Shown here piece after piece: positions 47,951 through 60,486 of a stretch of 64,000 nucleotides of DNA (positions are counted from its first letter, which is position 1; each line of letters opens with the position of its first letter). The translations under genes and the position numbers were made by a program. The notes under the pieces are model-generated. The model saw only the letters and a list, made by a program, of their open reading frames with translations, did no database searches and was not told the DNA's origin. The DNA comes from Aphrophora alni (lineage: Eukaryota; Arthropoda; Insecta; Hemiptera; Aphrophoridae). Where the stretch lies: positions 17,764,098 through 17,828,097 of the forward strand of contig OY740772.1 of the NCBI GenBank assembly GCA_963513935.1, in the 5' to 3' direction.

Positions 47951-50344
47951 CTTATAAATGATAATTTCACACGTATGTATCAAAGCAATTTAGTCATTCC
48001 TGATTTATTGTGTACCTTTTAAGTGGGATCTTTTCTGTCAGTCTTATATTAATTCCTTATAATCGAGAAATGCCTGACCATACAGGTATAGTCTTGGGTA
48101 ATTATTTTCCCATCTAAGTAATAGATGAAAAGTAATAAAGATATATTATTTCCCTTTACAAATTTTTATTAGCTTTTGATGTTGGTGTATTGGCTATAAC
48201 TCTCATCTTATATCTATACGTCGGGGATTAAAGAAACATCTCAGCGTTCATCCAACATCGGGAGAAGAAGAACTATGATTAATAGCGAATCTTGGTCTCT
48301 AACATGAGAATCACAACGACGGGAACTAGATATGCTGACCACCCATCATCCGATGTAAAGCCGTCCACAGTAGGTTGTTGCACTATGGATTTTATGAACA
48401 CCGTAGATTGTTAAATAATTAAAATGGAATTTAAACTTACATTCATGTACGAACTAAAAATATTAATTTTAATTTTTAAATGTCAAAGGTATCGAGATGT
48501 TCCATTTAATATCTATTATTTCCTTTAAATCTAAACGTGTCCAACTTTCTTAACAATTCATACATCGATAATACAAATGTTTCAATACTAAAACGATACA
48601 CGGATCAAATCAATTATTCGATTATGTCTGCATGTACTCATTGTATGGAGGAAAGTAAACTGCTAATAATGATTCCAGCCATATGTAGAAGGGTCAAAGA
48701 GGGTTGCTCCACCGACCCACCCCAATCGTTTCAAGCCCCAAGAGTGTATTTTTCGCAACGAACTGAGGGAGTTGACGCCTAGTTCGATTTCGAATGTTAT
48801 CAACTGAATTCTTATCATAGATGTTTTAGTTTTATGATGCATAGCACCCGCCATTTTCTTTGTTGAAATATTAACGTTTATATTTTACGTTATCTCAATA
48901 TTTAGAAAAAAAATATGTAATAGCGGAAAAATATATGTTTATGTACTTATATTGTTTTTTCGGCTCCAAATTACGAGTGAAAGAAGAGATACAATAACAT
49001 TACCCAACCTAACTTTCTCACCAATCCATTCTGAAAACCAAAAAAATAATATGTCTCTCCGAACATGTCTCTATTATAATTATTACAAAAATGATAACTT
49101 ATTTTACTGATATTTTCTTATTTAATGATTGGAGATAAGTTATAATAGGAAGCTTTTCTGTTATCAATCATTAATTACATAATGAGTGTTCAAGCTACTT
49201 CTATCAGACTATCTTAAACTAAAAAAGTTGAAATTAACCCATAGCAGAAGCCCAAAGATCATACTGGGCAAATAGATGGGGAAAAGATCAAGAGTCCGGT
49301 GAAGAAAATCATTGAAAGAGGGAACTGCAGAGGATACAAGAGAGTTCAGAATTCGTAACTGCATAGGTCCATTTAGAAATAAAAGGATACACACCTTGTA
49401 CCCTGTACTTCCATAATAGCCATCGTTAACATTTTACTCTTCAGCATTTCCTCTGCTTATGTTGAAGAAGAAAAACCATTTTACGCCCTATATATAATTA
49501 AGAGAAACTGTTCCTCAACATAAATTTAACAAAACTAAATAATAACTTAAAATTTGAACAAAATTAGCAACACCCAATTTACTTAACAATCGTACACTTT
49601 GATAAAATTTAATAAATAACAACAAACCACATTACAGGGATGTAAAAAGTCCCTAAAACTAGACGAAAATTATATGAAATATGACAAAATACAACAGAAA
49701 AAGAATATTAAATTTCTGTAAACTGGCCCTGCAACAATTAAATCTAAGTATTTAACATTTCACTAAAACCGTTCATGCGGCGTAAAAAGTAATATAATAA
49801 GATGTGCCTAACAATTAGAACACTTCAACAGAATAAGTATAGGGTGGATTCCCATGTTCTATCAGAAATCAATAAGTGGTCATGGAATGACCAATGCTAA
49901 GACGGGTAACCGCCTATTCCTCTCGACGACTGGCACATATGGATGTACCCCACGGACGGACTGTACTTTGACTTTCCAAAGTTTATTAGACACTATATTT
50001 GTCCCCCCCCATGAACTATTCAATAATAATTTAGTTGTTGAAGCAAAGCTGTTTGACTGGCATATGACTTGTAGGCTCTTTTGCTGCTTACAGTAACTCT
50101 GTAATGCTTAGGTACCTAGCAAAATAATACTCCGATGTTTCAAAGCTGGAGTCTGTTTAATTTCTTTAACATTCTCAAAGTGTACAATTACTAAATTAAA
50201 ATTAATCAGTAGTGAAGTGCAAACTATTGAACATAGGCTAAGTTTAGTTCTACAAAAGAACATGGTACAGTGAAACTAGTTTTTAGAGTAGTCAGTAACA
50301 TATATATAAAAAAAATAAAATAAAATAATAACGTAAAACGATAC
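47951..50344. other. AT-rich DNA, no gene recognised
   Basis: Contains an ATG-started 80-codon frame (49854-50096) and other short frames without recognisable domains. Nothing supportable. Confidence 0.45.
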
Positions 50345-50910
50345 TGTTTGGCAGCATTTAGGCATTTGATAAAGTACAGCAAGACTAATATCTCATCATT
50401 TCTATGAACTACTAAAGTCCTATCTCACTCATTAGACAGGAATATACATTCGGAATACCACAGGGGTGTGTTCCTGGCCCAATCCTTAACATAAAATCCA
50501 CATCCGACTTCAAAACTACAAGACTAACGACATTAACAACAAATATACACATGATACTGCAATCCTAGCTTTACACAACTTACAGTTTTGGTATTACCAA
50601 CCTTACAAATTAATAATAATAAAGTTCAAATCTGGCTTAAGAAAGTGAATATAGGCAAATGAAACTAAATCAACCCAGCATTTAGATTAAAACTTAATAC
50701 CTGCTCGCCTATCCTTATAATAATCAACAACCTACTAAAATTATCTCAGAGTGCATTTCGATAGATGTCTCAAATGAATAAACAGATATTTACAAAACGA
50801 AAACAACTAGAAGTCAAATTAAAAAATATATGTACATAATTAGTAACAACAAAATTAGAAAGTATTTCACCGTTTAAAAAATAAATTTCTGCCATAAAAA
50901 ACAAATAGTC
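50345..50910 (+). pseudogene. Jockey-like LINE reverse transcriptase relic
   Basis: A fragment of a non-LTR retrotransposon reverse transcriptase. AFDKV is encoded at 50362-50376, then after one stop GIPQGCVPGPIL at 50452-50487, matching the conserved GVPQGSVLGPLL block. STSDFKTT follows. After a frameshift, YTHDTAILALHNLQ (50544-) corresponds to the catalytic YADDTAILA block, with the first Asp of the pair lost. WLKKV and NETKSTQ match the downstream KKW...INETKS segment. TKRKQLEVKLK (50793-) matches the thumb-like region. Several frameshifts and stops separate the blocks, so it is inactive. Order and spacing fit Jockey-clade elements. No 5' portion is present and the 3' end is unclear. Confidence 0.8.
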
Positions 50911-51257
50911 AGTGGTATGTTCTGAACATAGTTTTGAAAAAAAAGATTTAAATTTTGGTACCATCAAGGAAGCAATTAAACTGTTTACACAGAATTTTAA
51001 GAACTTAATGTAGCCACACTCAGATGCAACAGAGTTTGGGAGATTGTTACTACTGGTGAAGCATGATGTTAATAACCGATAAAAATTTGATACGTATTTT
51101 GTGCCATACAATGAAATTTAAAAAAGTAGTTAGTGTTTAACAAATCAAATTGACGTTCATGTAACATTGAAATGGTTTTCCAATTTAAAATTCCAAAACG
51201 CTATATTTTCACACACCTTTGAAGTCATACAATTTTAGTTCGACTCATAATTTTATC

Positions 51258-51532
51258 GAATACTAGCAGAGTACCCGTCCTTCGTACGAGGTTGTCTGCT
51301 TATTAAGCCAAGTATATAATGGATTATATATAATTAAGTGTTACGGGAGTTTTCGAGGTCAGTGGGGCGGTGCCCTGATGGAATTTCTAAATAAAAATAG
51401 GCCTGTGTGTTAACCAGGGACTCTAACAATGTCTATGTACAATTTCAGCTAAATGGGTCCAGTAGTTTTTACGTGATTGAGTAACACACACAGACAGACA
51501 CCATTAGATTTTTATATAATAGTATAGAAGTA
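51258..51532 (+). mobile_element. RTE/SINE-type repeat with typical 3' tail
   Basis: Begins ATACTAGCAGAGTACCCGTC and ends with CAATTTCAGCTAAATGGGTC, CAGTAGTTTTTACGTGATTG, AGTAACACACACAGACAGAC and an AT-rich TATAATAGTATAG tail. This text is very common at the 3' ends of RTE-like LINEs and their SINEs in insects. No coding part is visible. Confidence 0.6.
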
Positions 51533-52259
51533 TAGATTTGGAGATAATTTTGCTGAAGTTTTTTAATTAAAACGCGATAGAATTAACACGTGGCGTTAAG
51601 AATGAAACATTTCTAATGAATTTATTTTCAGTTATATTCTAAGATGGCACTTTACAGTCTGGTATTGTAAAATAAATCTGAAAACTTGTTTTCAAGTAAA
51701 TTTAGACAAGTTGATTTACATATATATACAAGAGATTTAAGTGCGCACAGAAGTGACGAAGTAGAGTTGACACAAGTTCAGTCTCAGAACAAACTTGGTT
51801 TTAAAGCACAACTTTACTGTTTTACTTTCTCACAAAGTTTTGTAACATGTCAAAAAATCTATGTTTAGTTTGTGGCGGAAATATCTGTTTTGAGTTTTCT
51901 TGAGTCCGTTGTCTGTCTTGTAAACAAATAAACGATTTCGCCTATAAACATTTCCCACTGATTTATTTCCGCCTTACTAACCTAAATTTATTGGACCGCT
52001 TAATACAGATTAACAAACAGAAAATGTTACATAGCAGGTAAAACAGTCTCGTTACTTGCCTAGATCGTTAGAGAATAAGACGTTTCAAGGATGAAGAAGT
52101 GGTGACTTACTTCATTTAAATTTTTTAATCTTAACGTTAACATGGAGAATTTTAATATCAGTATTCCAATTAAAATCTGTTACTTTTTGTGTTGTTTAAA
52201 TAAAAACAAGGTGCAGTGTATATACATCACGGTCGTTAATGGAATTAAACGGATAACAA

Positions 52260-52720
52260 ACTGTCATTCATTCCAAAAATGAAGGTTTGTGAATTATCGC
52301 TAAAAAATTGTAAGTAGAGCTGTTAGAAAATAGGTAATTTCTCGAAGTAGGTTTTACGAATTTCCTTCAAATTTGAGAGAAATATGAATTTTTATAACTC
52401 AAATGAACATGCAAAATAGCAAGTAAGCAAATGTTATAGTTTAGAAATATTGAGCAAAAAACAAAAAGAAATTTGACCGTTAATATTGAAAGCTAGATTT
52501 CAATGAAATACTATTTACGCTGAGGGACACGTTTATGGCACAAGCAAAGAAGGCTTAGGAACTATATAAATATTTAAATATTTTTTCAAAGACTGGTTCA
52601 TTGACACGTTTTGACGGGCAAAAAACGAATTAATATTGTTAGTGACGATGTTGTTTTTTTATGAAGGGTTAGTGAGAAAGTTTGTGCAATATTTTTACAC
52701 CTTTTATTAATAAATGATAT
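52260..52720 (+). repeat. Dispersed family B, copy 3
   Basis: Aligns in order with 53840-54310, including GTTTGTGAATTATCG, AGGTAATTTCTCGAAG, GAAATATGAATTTTTATAAC, TTTATGGCAC and AAAGTTTGTGCAATATTTTT. Confidence 0.65.
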
Positions 52721-53029
52721 TGTTCTATTTATTTAGATTTCTGTACCACTTACAGTATACAGTAACTGTGGATTTTGTAAATCACAGAAATCCCTGTCTG
52801 CTACTTTGAGAAGTATGTCTAAATATTTATTGTATTTAAAATATTTATCGTATTTAACGGAATACTTAAAATAAATTGATTTCCATTTACATTTACAGAT
52901 TCAACTCTTTTGTAAACAAATCTTTTTCTAACACAAAACCAAGTTAGACAGGATAAATCTGGATCTTTGTCTTAACTTGTCCAAATTCCGGAACTCTTTT
53001 GTAAAACCCCAGAGTCGGAAACAACGTTT

Positions 53030-53245
53030 AGGAAGTTAAGAGACTCTCACCCCCCTCCACTCCACCCCGCCAAGACATGGACTGACCGACGCCGGAGTGA
53101 CGTTGACGAGGCTTTGAGCGACGCGTCGCTTCCAAGACATAAGATCGATACTCTTGATGCAGCTGTCCGGCTCGACTGTCTCTGACGTCATATCTAGGAC
53201 AACTCCGTCCGTACCTTAGTGCTTTGACAAAATTATTTGCATCTT
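53030..53245. promoter_or_regulatory. CpG-rich island with CRE and octamer sites
   Basis: The densest CpG stretch outside the LTR (for example GACCGACGCCGG and GAGCGACGCGTCGC near 53082-53130). It contains a perfect TGACGTCA at 53183-53190 and a perfect POU octamer ATTTGCAT at 53235-53242. No open frame. It could be a promoter or enhancer; no TATA or transcript evidence. Confidence 0.35.
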
Positions 53246-53380
53246 AAACTCGAAATGCAGAGTATTGCAATGAGAAACCTACACACCTAAACGTCTATAC
53301 GATTTGAAAGTTATACACTTTATTACGAGAGAGCAAAAAAGCAATTTTAAAACCAGAATTCCCTCCCACATTTATATCTT

Positions 53381-53412
53381 ATACAGAGTGTCTTGAAAGT
53401 CTGGAAACAGCG
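53381..53412 (+). mobile_element. Transposon-end-like motif
   Basis: TACAGAGTGTCTTGAAAGTC followed by TGGAAACAG resembles ACAGGGTGTCCCGAAAGT-type DNA transposon ends. No matching opposite end was found. Confidence 0.35.
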
Positions 53413-53599
53413 ATAAATTAATTTATAACGTCGTCTACAAATAAACCGGAGCAAAGCGAGTGTTTTAGTTAATATATGTTTTTAAATCTCACATTATGTA
53501 GTACAGAAAAAGCTACGTAATAGAGCAAAAGGTCGATCAAATTATGGGTGGGTATAAGCCTTGTTAGGTTCCCTGAATAAAAACAATAGTTTCTTGGAA

Positions 53600-53715
53600 T
53601 GATATCTGTCTGTCGTAAGTTTGTTAACTGCCGGTTGTGGAGCGCTCTACAGGCAAAACTCGTGTAACGATTGTAATGAAAATTGTTATATGGTATTGTG
53701 ATCATATCTTATCGA
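53600..53715 (-). repeat. Dispersed family C, reverse copy
   Basis: The reverse complement reads GATATGATCACAATACCA, TTTTGCCTGTAGAGCGCTCC and TTACGACAGACAG, matching family C. Confidence 0.55.
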
Positions 53716-53839
53716 GTTATTTATTCCATAACTTAAAATTAGGAAATAGTTGCTGAAAGAACACAAACAACATTACGATTTTATAACAATTGGATATAAC
53801 GATTTTGTGCTAATTTTATTCAAGTGTAGCTTCTAATTA

Positions 53840-54310
53840 CCAAAACAAAAGATTTTGTTTGCCATCTCTCTAACACTGTCGGTTTGTGTGTTATCGTTAA
53901 AAAAACAAAAAAATCAGCCATTGATCGTAAAATACGTAATTTCTCAAAATCGGCTCTATCGATGAATTCGTTTATAACTTAACGAGATGTGAATTTTAAT
54001 ACCCGAACTTGTACAAAATCGCAAGTAAATAAATATTACACTTCGGGAATCATTGGATAAAAAAAAAAAATTTAACCATAACCACCGTCATTTGAAGCCC
54101 AATTTTACTAAGTTGAGGTCCACTTATGGCACGATCCGTGTAAGTTCTGGCTCCATTCGAATATGTAAATATGTTTTCAAACCCGGCGTCGATGGATACT
54201 GTTCACTTTTTATTGACAACTACCTAACTGATAGTTTTGGTTGGTTTTTATTTGCGTTGGGAGATGTGTAAGTGAGAATATTTGTACAATATTTTTGTAC
54301 TTAACTTAAT
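53840..54310 (+). repeat. Dispersed family B, copy 4
   Basis: The longest copy: GGTTTGTGTGTTATCGTTAA, TACGTAATTTCTCAAAATCG, GAGATGTGAATTTTAATACC, CACTTATGGCAC, GTTGGTTTTTATTTGCGTTG and TTGTACAATATTTTTGTAC. The 72-codon frame inside it (54053-54271) is repeat sequence. Confidence 0.65.
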
Positions 54311-55430
54311 TAGCGTCATATTGATTTGTTTATTTATCATATTATATACGTACTTAGACACGACATAATTAATTACCGCTCAAAAATTCCTAAGCTATTC
54401 CCAAACAACCAACCTACATTCACTATTGAGTATTAATATATATATATATAATTGTAAAAATAATATAATTGACCATTGTTGAGTGTCAATTAGAGACAAA
54501 AATCTACAAACCTCCATGTTTATTAACGACTTTTGACTTTCTGGACGCAATAATTATATGTATCAAAAAGTAAATTAGAGATTAGACTATACCGTTAGAA
54601 AGCTTATGACAAGCTGTAATTTTTGTGATATTTAAACACCTATATTGTACAACGAATTTTAATTCTAACAAAGATTTCAAACATTCAATTTTTCATATTT
54701 GAGGGCTTGTATATATCACATATTTTCATTTTCAAAAACGATGTTGGTTCAGTCTTACAAGAAATTTAAATTAGTTTTTGGAAATTGCGTCAATTTACTT
54801 GATAGATGAAAAATAAAATGAGAAAATTAAAAGATTTATATCTCGGAAACGAAGCGTGATAGGATGGGGGTATCGACAATTTTGTTCTGAATGAAGTGTA
54901 CATTTTGTTTTTCAGATTTGTTTGACACAAATTGTTCACCAATCATCCAGTATACATACAAAACAAAAATAATATTTAATTTTAACAAACTCAAAATGTA
55001 CGTAATAATGGATTACGTTGTTAAACTGAAGCAAAAATATCAGCTATATTTAAAATGGAGGCAATTTTTAATTTGATTTTAAATCTAGTCGAAGTTGTCT
55101 TTTTCACATTTTTAAAGTTCTACGTTAATCGCTTGATTACAGCTGTTGATTCATTTTCTCAAAATATTATACAATGTTTTATGTATACAAAATTTCGAAA
55201 AAACTAAATAAATAAAACGAACAATCCATTTATTTATGTTAATTTATAAAAAGAATTTTTGTTTTATCAGGTCTTTATTGTATTTAATCTGCGATTATAT
55301 CTAAACTAATTCTAGATAATTTCTTTTATTTGTGACGTGCATATGATTAGATATCGAACCGTTCAGTATTAACCGCCAGACAAACTAATGTTATAAATTA
55401 GTTTCGTTATGTTATAAATTTTCATTCGTA
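54311..55430. other. AT-rich DNA, no gene recognised
   Basis: Only simple AT tracts (for example 54436-54452) and unsupported frames. Confidence 0.5.
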
Positions 55431-55439
55431 TCCCTTAAA

Positions 55440-55935
55440 AATGTATCCATCGCCACTTAGAAATGGGTTGCACACCATCATCTAGTACTAACAACTACTA
55501 GTTTTGATAAAAACTAACTGTTATCAAAGTGAAATTAAACAAAACAATATGCAAAATGTCGATATCCTATTTTGATAAAATCTCCTACTAGATGATATTG
55601 CTAATAAACTTAGCACCGGACGAAACCAATAACCGAATACTGTAATTTATCGGATAGGCTACTCTGACAATAGGCTACTTTGCATGGATCACAATATATC
55701 TGCCTGCTGATACCCCCTACAAAACCACTCGATATCACAAATCAAGCTTTGCGAATCGTTCGTGAAATAATCAAACCCAGATGAACGACTATTGCCGGGC
55801 TCCCGTCAAGCAATGTATCTTTGAATTTATACTGGATTTGTAGCGTGTTTTATCCTTCAAAATAAGGACACAATGGTTTGTGTCAATAATAAACCGTGTT
55901 TTATTGATGAAGGGGAGTTAAGCCTCGGCTTTTTG
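55440..55935. promoter_or_regulatory. Non-repetitive patch, candidate conserved element
   Basis: Includes an 11-bp perfect inverted pair ATCATCTAGTA (55477-55487) and TACTAGATGAT (55586-55596), GTTATCAAAG (TCF-like) near 55520, and AACACGGTTTATT/AATAAACCGTG-type text near 55890. GC is higher at 55600-55830. Function inferred only weakly. Confidence 0.25.
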
Positions 55936-56289
55936 TTTCATTATGAATGTTTTTTACTCGCAAACATTATTTTTTTCCAAACTGGATTGTGTCGTTTCGC
56001 ACATTTCTGAACTTATTATTGTTATAATAAAATTTTATATATTATAAATTAAATTTTATTGCATATCCTTCAGACTGTTATAAAATAATATATAAGTTGT
56101 ATAAATCGTTTTTATTACGTATGTAATAGTCATTTGTTTAGTTAATTACTACAGTTTCGTCTAAAAAGAGATATCATCAGGATTGATGATGTTGTGATAG
56201 GGGAGGGGGGTGAATTATATTCCAACCTCGAGAGCTTTATAGTGTCCTCTTACTTTGATCTCAACTGGGGAATTGCTCAGACCCTCCAA

Positions 56290-56780
56290 GCCACAACTCC
56301 TTTAGGAAATGGGTTTCAAGAACGGGGTATCCCATCTACACTAGTCTAGTACCACTGACTGTCTAGCCTCATTGAACCATATTCGACTAATAGATATTGT
56401 GGGGTCTCTCCCTTGGAAGAATGTTGCTGGTACCATCATTCACTACTGCGATCCTTCTAAAGAGTTTCCTGAGTCTATAATACCCAGATGGGAAAGCTAT
56501 CATTGTCATAACTTGTTTTGACACATTCTGGTGTAAACTTTCTCAGGAGATATTTGGCCTGTGTTAGACCAAGTATTGTTTCCCATAGATTTACAAAAAT
56601 TGTTTCCCATAGATTTGCCCACTCACGCTATTCTTCTTTTCTTAGTATCTCCATGAAATAAGCATGGTCCCTATTCGCTCACATTATTCAGTACATTAAT
56701 TTCCCTATACTCCTATGTACCCTCGCATCCAGAGCAGGGTTCCTTTGTTGTTTAACTATCTTGTTTACCTAGGAAATCCC
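56290..56780 (-). pseudogene. LINE relic: RNase H end and C-terminal domain
   Basis: On the reverse strand, LLWMRGYIGV followed by GN and ERIGTML (about 56750-56660) parallels the end of a LINE RNase H domain (WVPGHxGVxGNExADxLAR). Further on, AFPSGYYRLRKLFRRIAVVN (about 56500-56435) parallels the LTGHxxLRxHLxxxGxxxD text that precedes the C-terminal zinc knuckle in I/R1/LOA-type elements. Stops and frameshifts interrupt it. A 24-bp direct repeat (ATTGTTTCCCATAGATTT at 56575 and 56599) lies between the two parts. It is too decayed for clade assignment. Confidence 0.55.
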
Positions 56781-57199
56781 AACCATCGAGTAGCTGACAA
56801 TTGGTAACCTCGTTACTTCGATGGATCCTTGGGGTGTACGAAAGTCCAGCAATATCTTCTATCGAGATTAAACTATGCACATTTTTCTATTCCGTGAATT
56901 TCCGCTTAAAATATGTTTGAAGATACTTCATTAAATACTTTGTTCTTGAGTTAAATACTCCAACCCTAGTACTCTTTCTGGATTTAGAACTTTGAAAGGT
57001 TCTCTCCGTATGGGAGTACATGAATTCCCAGCTTCATTATATTTATGTACTTATTTCAGTAAGGAATCTATCTCCAAAATTAAAATTTTTAACCTTGGAT
57101 TACCGTGGAATGCCGAGTAGATGTTTTCAACCAGTTGCAAATCAGTTTACTGTCGATTGTTCAATCTTCATCTAACCTAATTATTACTTTTGTGAGAAG

Positions 57200-58390
57200 T
57201 ACCCCATAGAAGTCTGCTTCAAGGGGGTATCTAAATCATTTGTATTTTAGTATATTAAACATTTTACCACTACATATACAGCATATAGATGAAAACAAGA
57301 TTTTGTTGCGAATCAAGTTGTAATGCTCTCATCCTCGTGCTTTGCGTACTAACAATTTTATGTTTTATCGATCGTGTTGTAGCGTAAACATGTTTTATCT
57401 GTTTTGTGTTATAGTGTATGGTAGTAAGTAGTAAACATTATTATTGTTTTATTACGCAGAGCCCTTTGATGTCTCTCAGTATATGAAACTAACACAGCAA
57501 ACTTCCGGACTCTTACAGACGTCCTAAATTGTATTTAAAAATGAGTATATACATTGAAGTCACCAAATGAAAGAGAATACACAATTTTCCATAACAAATA
57601 CTTTAATAACAAGACGAAGTTTCTGTGACTAAGAGAGCATCTTCAGTTGTTATATATTGACAAAACTCTGAAACACTAATCTGGAATAATAATACGTGGC
57701 AACTAAAAGTATTGGCTTCGTCTCTTGTAGTTCAGTGCCAACAATAACGATGTAGATTTAACAAACGAAGATGACGACATAGGTAATGAAATATATATAT
57801 TATATTCAATAAAATTGTGGATAATTATTATATTTTAATATTAATGAACCTGTTTATATTGAAAAAAAAAATTAATAAATATTTTTTTCAAGGTTTGTTA
57901 CTGTTTCGAATGACGGCACAATTTTTATAAAATTTCTGTTTTAGAAATTTTAGCGGTACCATTCAAAGTAGAAAAGTAAATACGCAGTTTAAATTTTTTA
58001 ATATAGTCCATTTTATTGTCTGTAAATTAGTCCTGTTAATCGTCATCCTAGCTCAAGTCGATTTCCCACTAATACATACCGCATCCCTGTATATTTAGAA
58101 AATTAAAACGTAAATAAAAAGTCATTCCAAAATTTTATTCCACCCTGTATATATAACATTGAGAAGATGGTGTTATTCCGCTCCTAGCGCACATTTTTGG
58201 GAAGCTACATTTTGTTGATCAAAACTTCAATAAAATAATTAAAAGCATTTAAACGATTCCTTCAATATACGGTTCCCAGCGTACTTTGGGGGAAAAGTAT
58301 AATTCTTAAAAAATCCATGACGACAATAATTTTTACTTTGAATCATTAGATGCTACACTTTAGCAAAATCGTTGCAAATGTTTTTGTGAG
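57200..58390. other. AT-rich DNA, no gene recognised
   Basis: A transposon-end-like phrase on the reverse strand, ACAGGGTGGAATAAAATTTT (near 58128-58147), is the only recognisable element. Confidence 0.45.
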
Positions 58391-58399
58391 CAACTTTTA

Positions 58400-58560
58400 T
58401 TTATTCATAGCAGCTGCTATCCCCAAATTTAGAGTTATCGAAAACATAAAAAAAAGATCTGAGATATGGTTAAAATAAACTCACATAGCAAATTTGATTG
58501 AAATCGGTTTACGCTTTTGGGCGATAAACCACTACACAGAGGACAGACACCTTCTAGACA
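58400..58560 (+). repeat. Dispersed family C, copy
   Basis: GAGTTATCGAAAACATAAA, GAGATATGGTTAAAATAAAC, ATCGGTTTACGCTTTTGGGC and GAGGACAGACACC occur in the family order. Confidence 0.65.
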
Positions 58561-58734
58561 TGATTCTAAAAAGCCTATTTTATGGATATAAAATAACTCT
58601 TACAGATAGAAATATACAGGTATAGTCCAGGTCTAAACTTCATTTACTAAACTCACTATAATCCAAGTCACATTTCACAATCCATTACTATCGACTCCAA
58701 GTTAACTAAAAAAATGTGTTAATTTCATTAGAAT

Positions 58735-59210
58735 GTGACATTCTTTCCTCGGCGACGACACGAGTTGGCAGATTCCCCTCGGAACAGCTATATCGTGAAA
58801 ATACTACCCTAATGAGGAGGATTCGTCGTCAAAGTTTTGTTTTTACTATTTTTATTAAAATTTCTCGCCCGACTTGAGTTGACATTACAATGCCGGGTAG
58901 GAATTCAGAAGGGAAAATGGATGGAGCTTGTATCTTAACGAACACAACTGAACTGTAAGACAGATGGTCATCGATCGCCAACTAAATCAACTGGTCGGGG
59001 AACGATAAAATACAATCGGGAATTCGAGAAATGTGTGGACTGTCAACGAAGGCACCTCACCCGTGTCTGTTTTGTTATCAGCAATAATTTAGCCAATACA
59101 AGTACTACTGTCGCTAAACAATGAATACTCCATTTTATATTATTGTCTTCGCAATCTACTCCCGCTTCTTATCCCAGAATCGCAGGATCTATCCTTTGTC
59201 ATAGATGACG
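58735..59210. promoter_or_regulatory. GC-richer patch, candidate conserved element
   Basis: Non-repetitive, GC-richer than neighbours, without a long frame. Segments such as TCGGCGACGACACGAGTTGG and GATGGTCATCGATCGCC suggest non-neutral sequence. Function unknown. Confidence 0.25.
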
Positions 59211-59623
59211 TTCTATATTTTATGGTTCTTATCTTATTTTATAGTCTAAACCCTTTATGTTATCTGTCAACATTGTTCTCAATTTTATTTACATAAAGGA
59301 TAGAGAAATTATGTTTGACGTATTAATGTGTTGTTTTATTTATGGAAATACTTTTTTTAAATATGCGAATTGGGTATAGAATGAAAACTGACTGATTTAT
59401 GAGTTTGATTGGAATGTATTCTTGAAAGTAGGTTGCATTTATAAATTTTGAAAACAAGAAAGAGTGATTAATCCATAAACAATGGTTACCACGTGTAGGA
59501 TATAAACCATTGCCAAAGTATAGCAACGATTAAAATATATTATTTATATCTTGAAGCGAATGATTTTTTGTTAATACATTTTTCTTGTAATTTAAAAACC
59601 TTTCGTCAATTATCGCCAATAAA

Positions 59624-59786
59624 AGGGAAGAAAAAAGCATAAGATAAAGACTCGTAGCCCTCGACTACTATAATAATGTTAAGCTCGGAAAAGAACTAGA
59701 ATTGGTCAAAAGAGACCTAATAATAAAGTTGAACGAGAGAAATATAACCCAAGAGTACTTGATAAAAGGTGTAGATCCAGCTAAGA
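59624..59786 (+). repeat. SINE-like family E, copy 5
   Basis: GGAAGAAAAAAGCATAAGAT, GTAGCCCTCGACTACTATAA, GGAAAAGAACTAGAATTGGT and GTGTAGATCCAGCTAAG align with 38192-38325 and 38530-38660. The 3' end is truncated. Confidence 0.75.
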
Positions 59787-60486
59787 GACGACAAATAACA
59801 AAAAAAATAAATTAAACCCACTACGGAAAACAATTTAATTAAATTAATTTTCCATATATACGAACTATTCAGAAAATTTTGTGATGGATCATAAAATCGA
59901 TGTTAGATTTTTTTGCTGATATATCCGTTTTGTGTTCCCTTCAAACAAAGCTTTAAGACTACACTTTCATAAGGTTAGAACCCTTCTGGTTCAACTTAAC
60001 TTAGCTCACGTACAAATTAGGGACATTTTCGTCGCAATCCCCTACAAAATGTGTGCAAGAGTTATTTTAAATATGAGATGCTGGAAAAGTATGACGTGTG
60101 GTTGCTCACAACTATGTTCATCTGAATAAAAATCACCCATAACTCAACGTTAAGACTTTGTTTGGACTATCAAAGGACTCCTCCGGCTCAAGCCATAGAA
60201 AAACTAAACAACTATAGGATTTAGATATATTTTTGAAGAAGTAAATGTAACTTAACATAAATTTGTTGGCATTCTTTCGGAGTGTATTTACAAGAATGAG
60301 GCAGTTAAATATAGACGAAGCCTTTAATCAGTCTTTTCCAAACAGAGTTTCCCATCTCATTTCTTCAATGCCAGTAATGGTACCAGAAACAGTACCAGTG
60401 GTATGATACTCCTTCTATGATACTCCTTGAAAGTCTCATCCTCTCAGTATTAGATCATCCTATTAGAAGTTCTGAGGGCTTCAGCT

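Noticed and set aside
50770..51111. 113-codon reverse-strand frame
   Set aside because: It starts opposite the Jockey-like relic and has no recognisable domain.
54053..54271. 72-codon forward frame
   Set aside because: It lies inside a copy of dispersed family B, and the other copies do not keep the frame.
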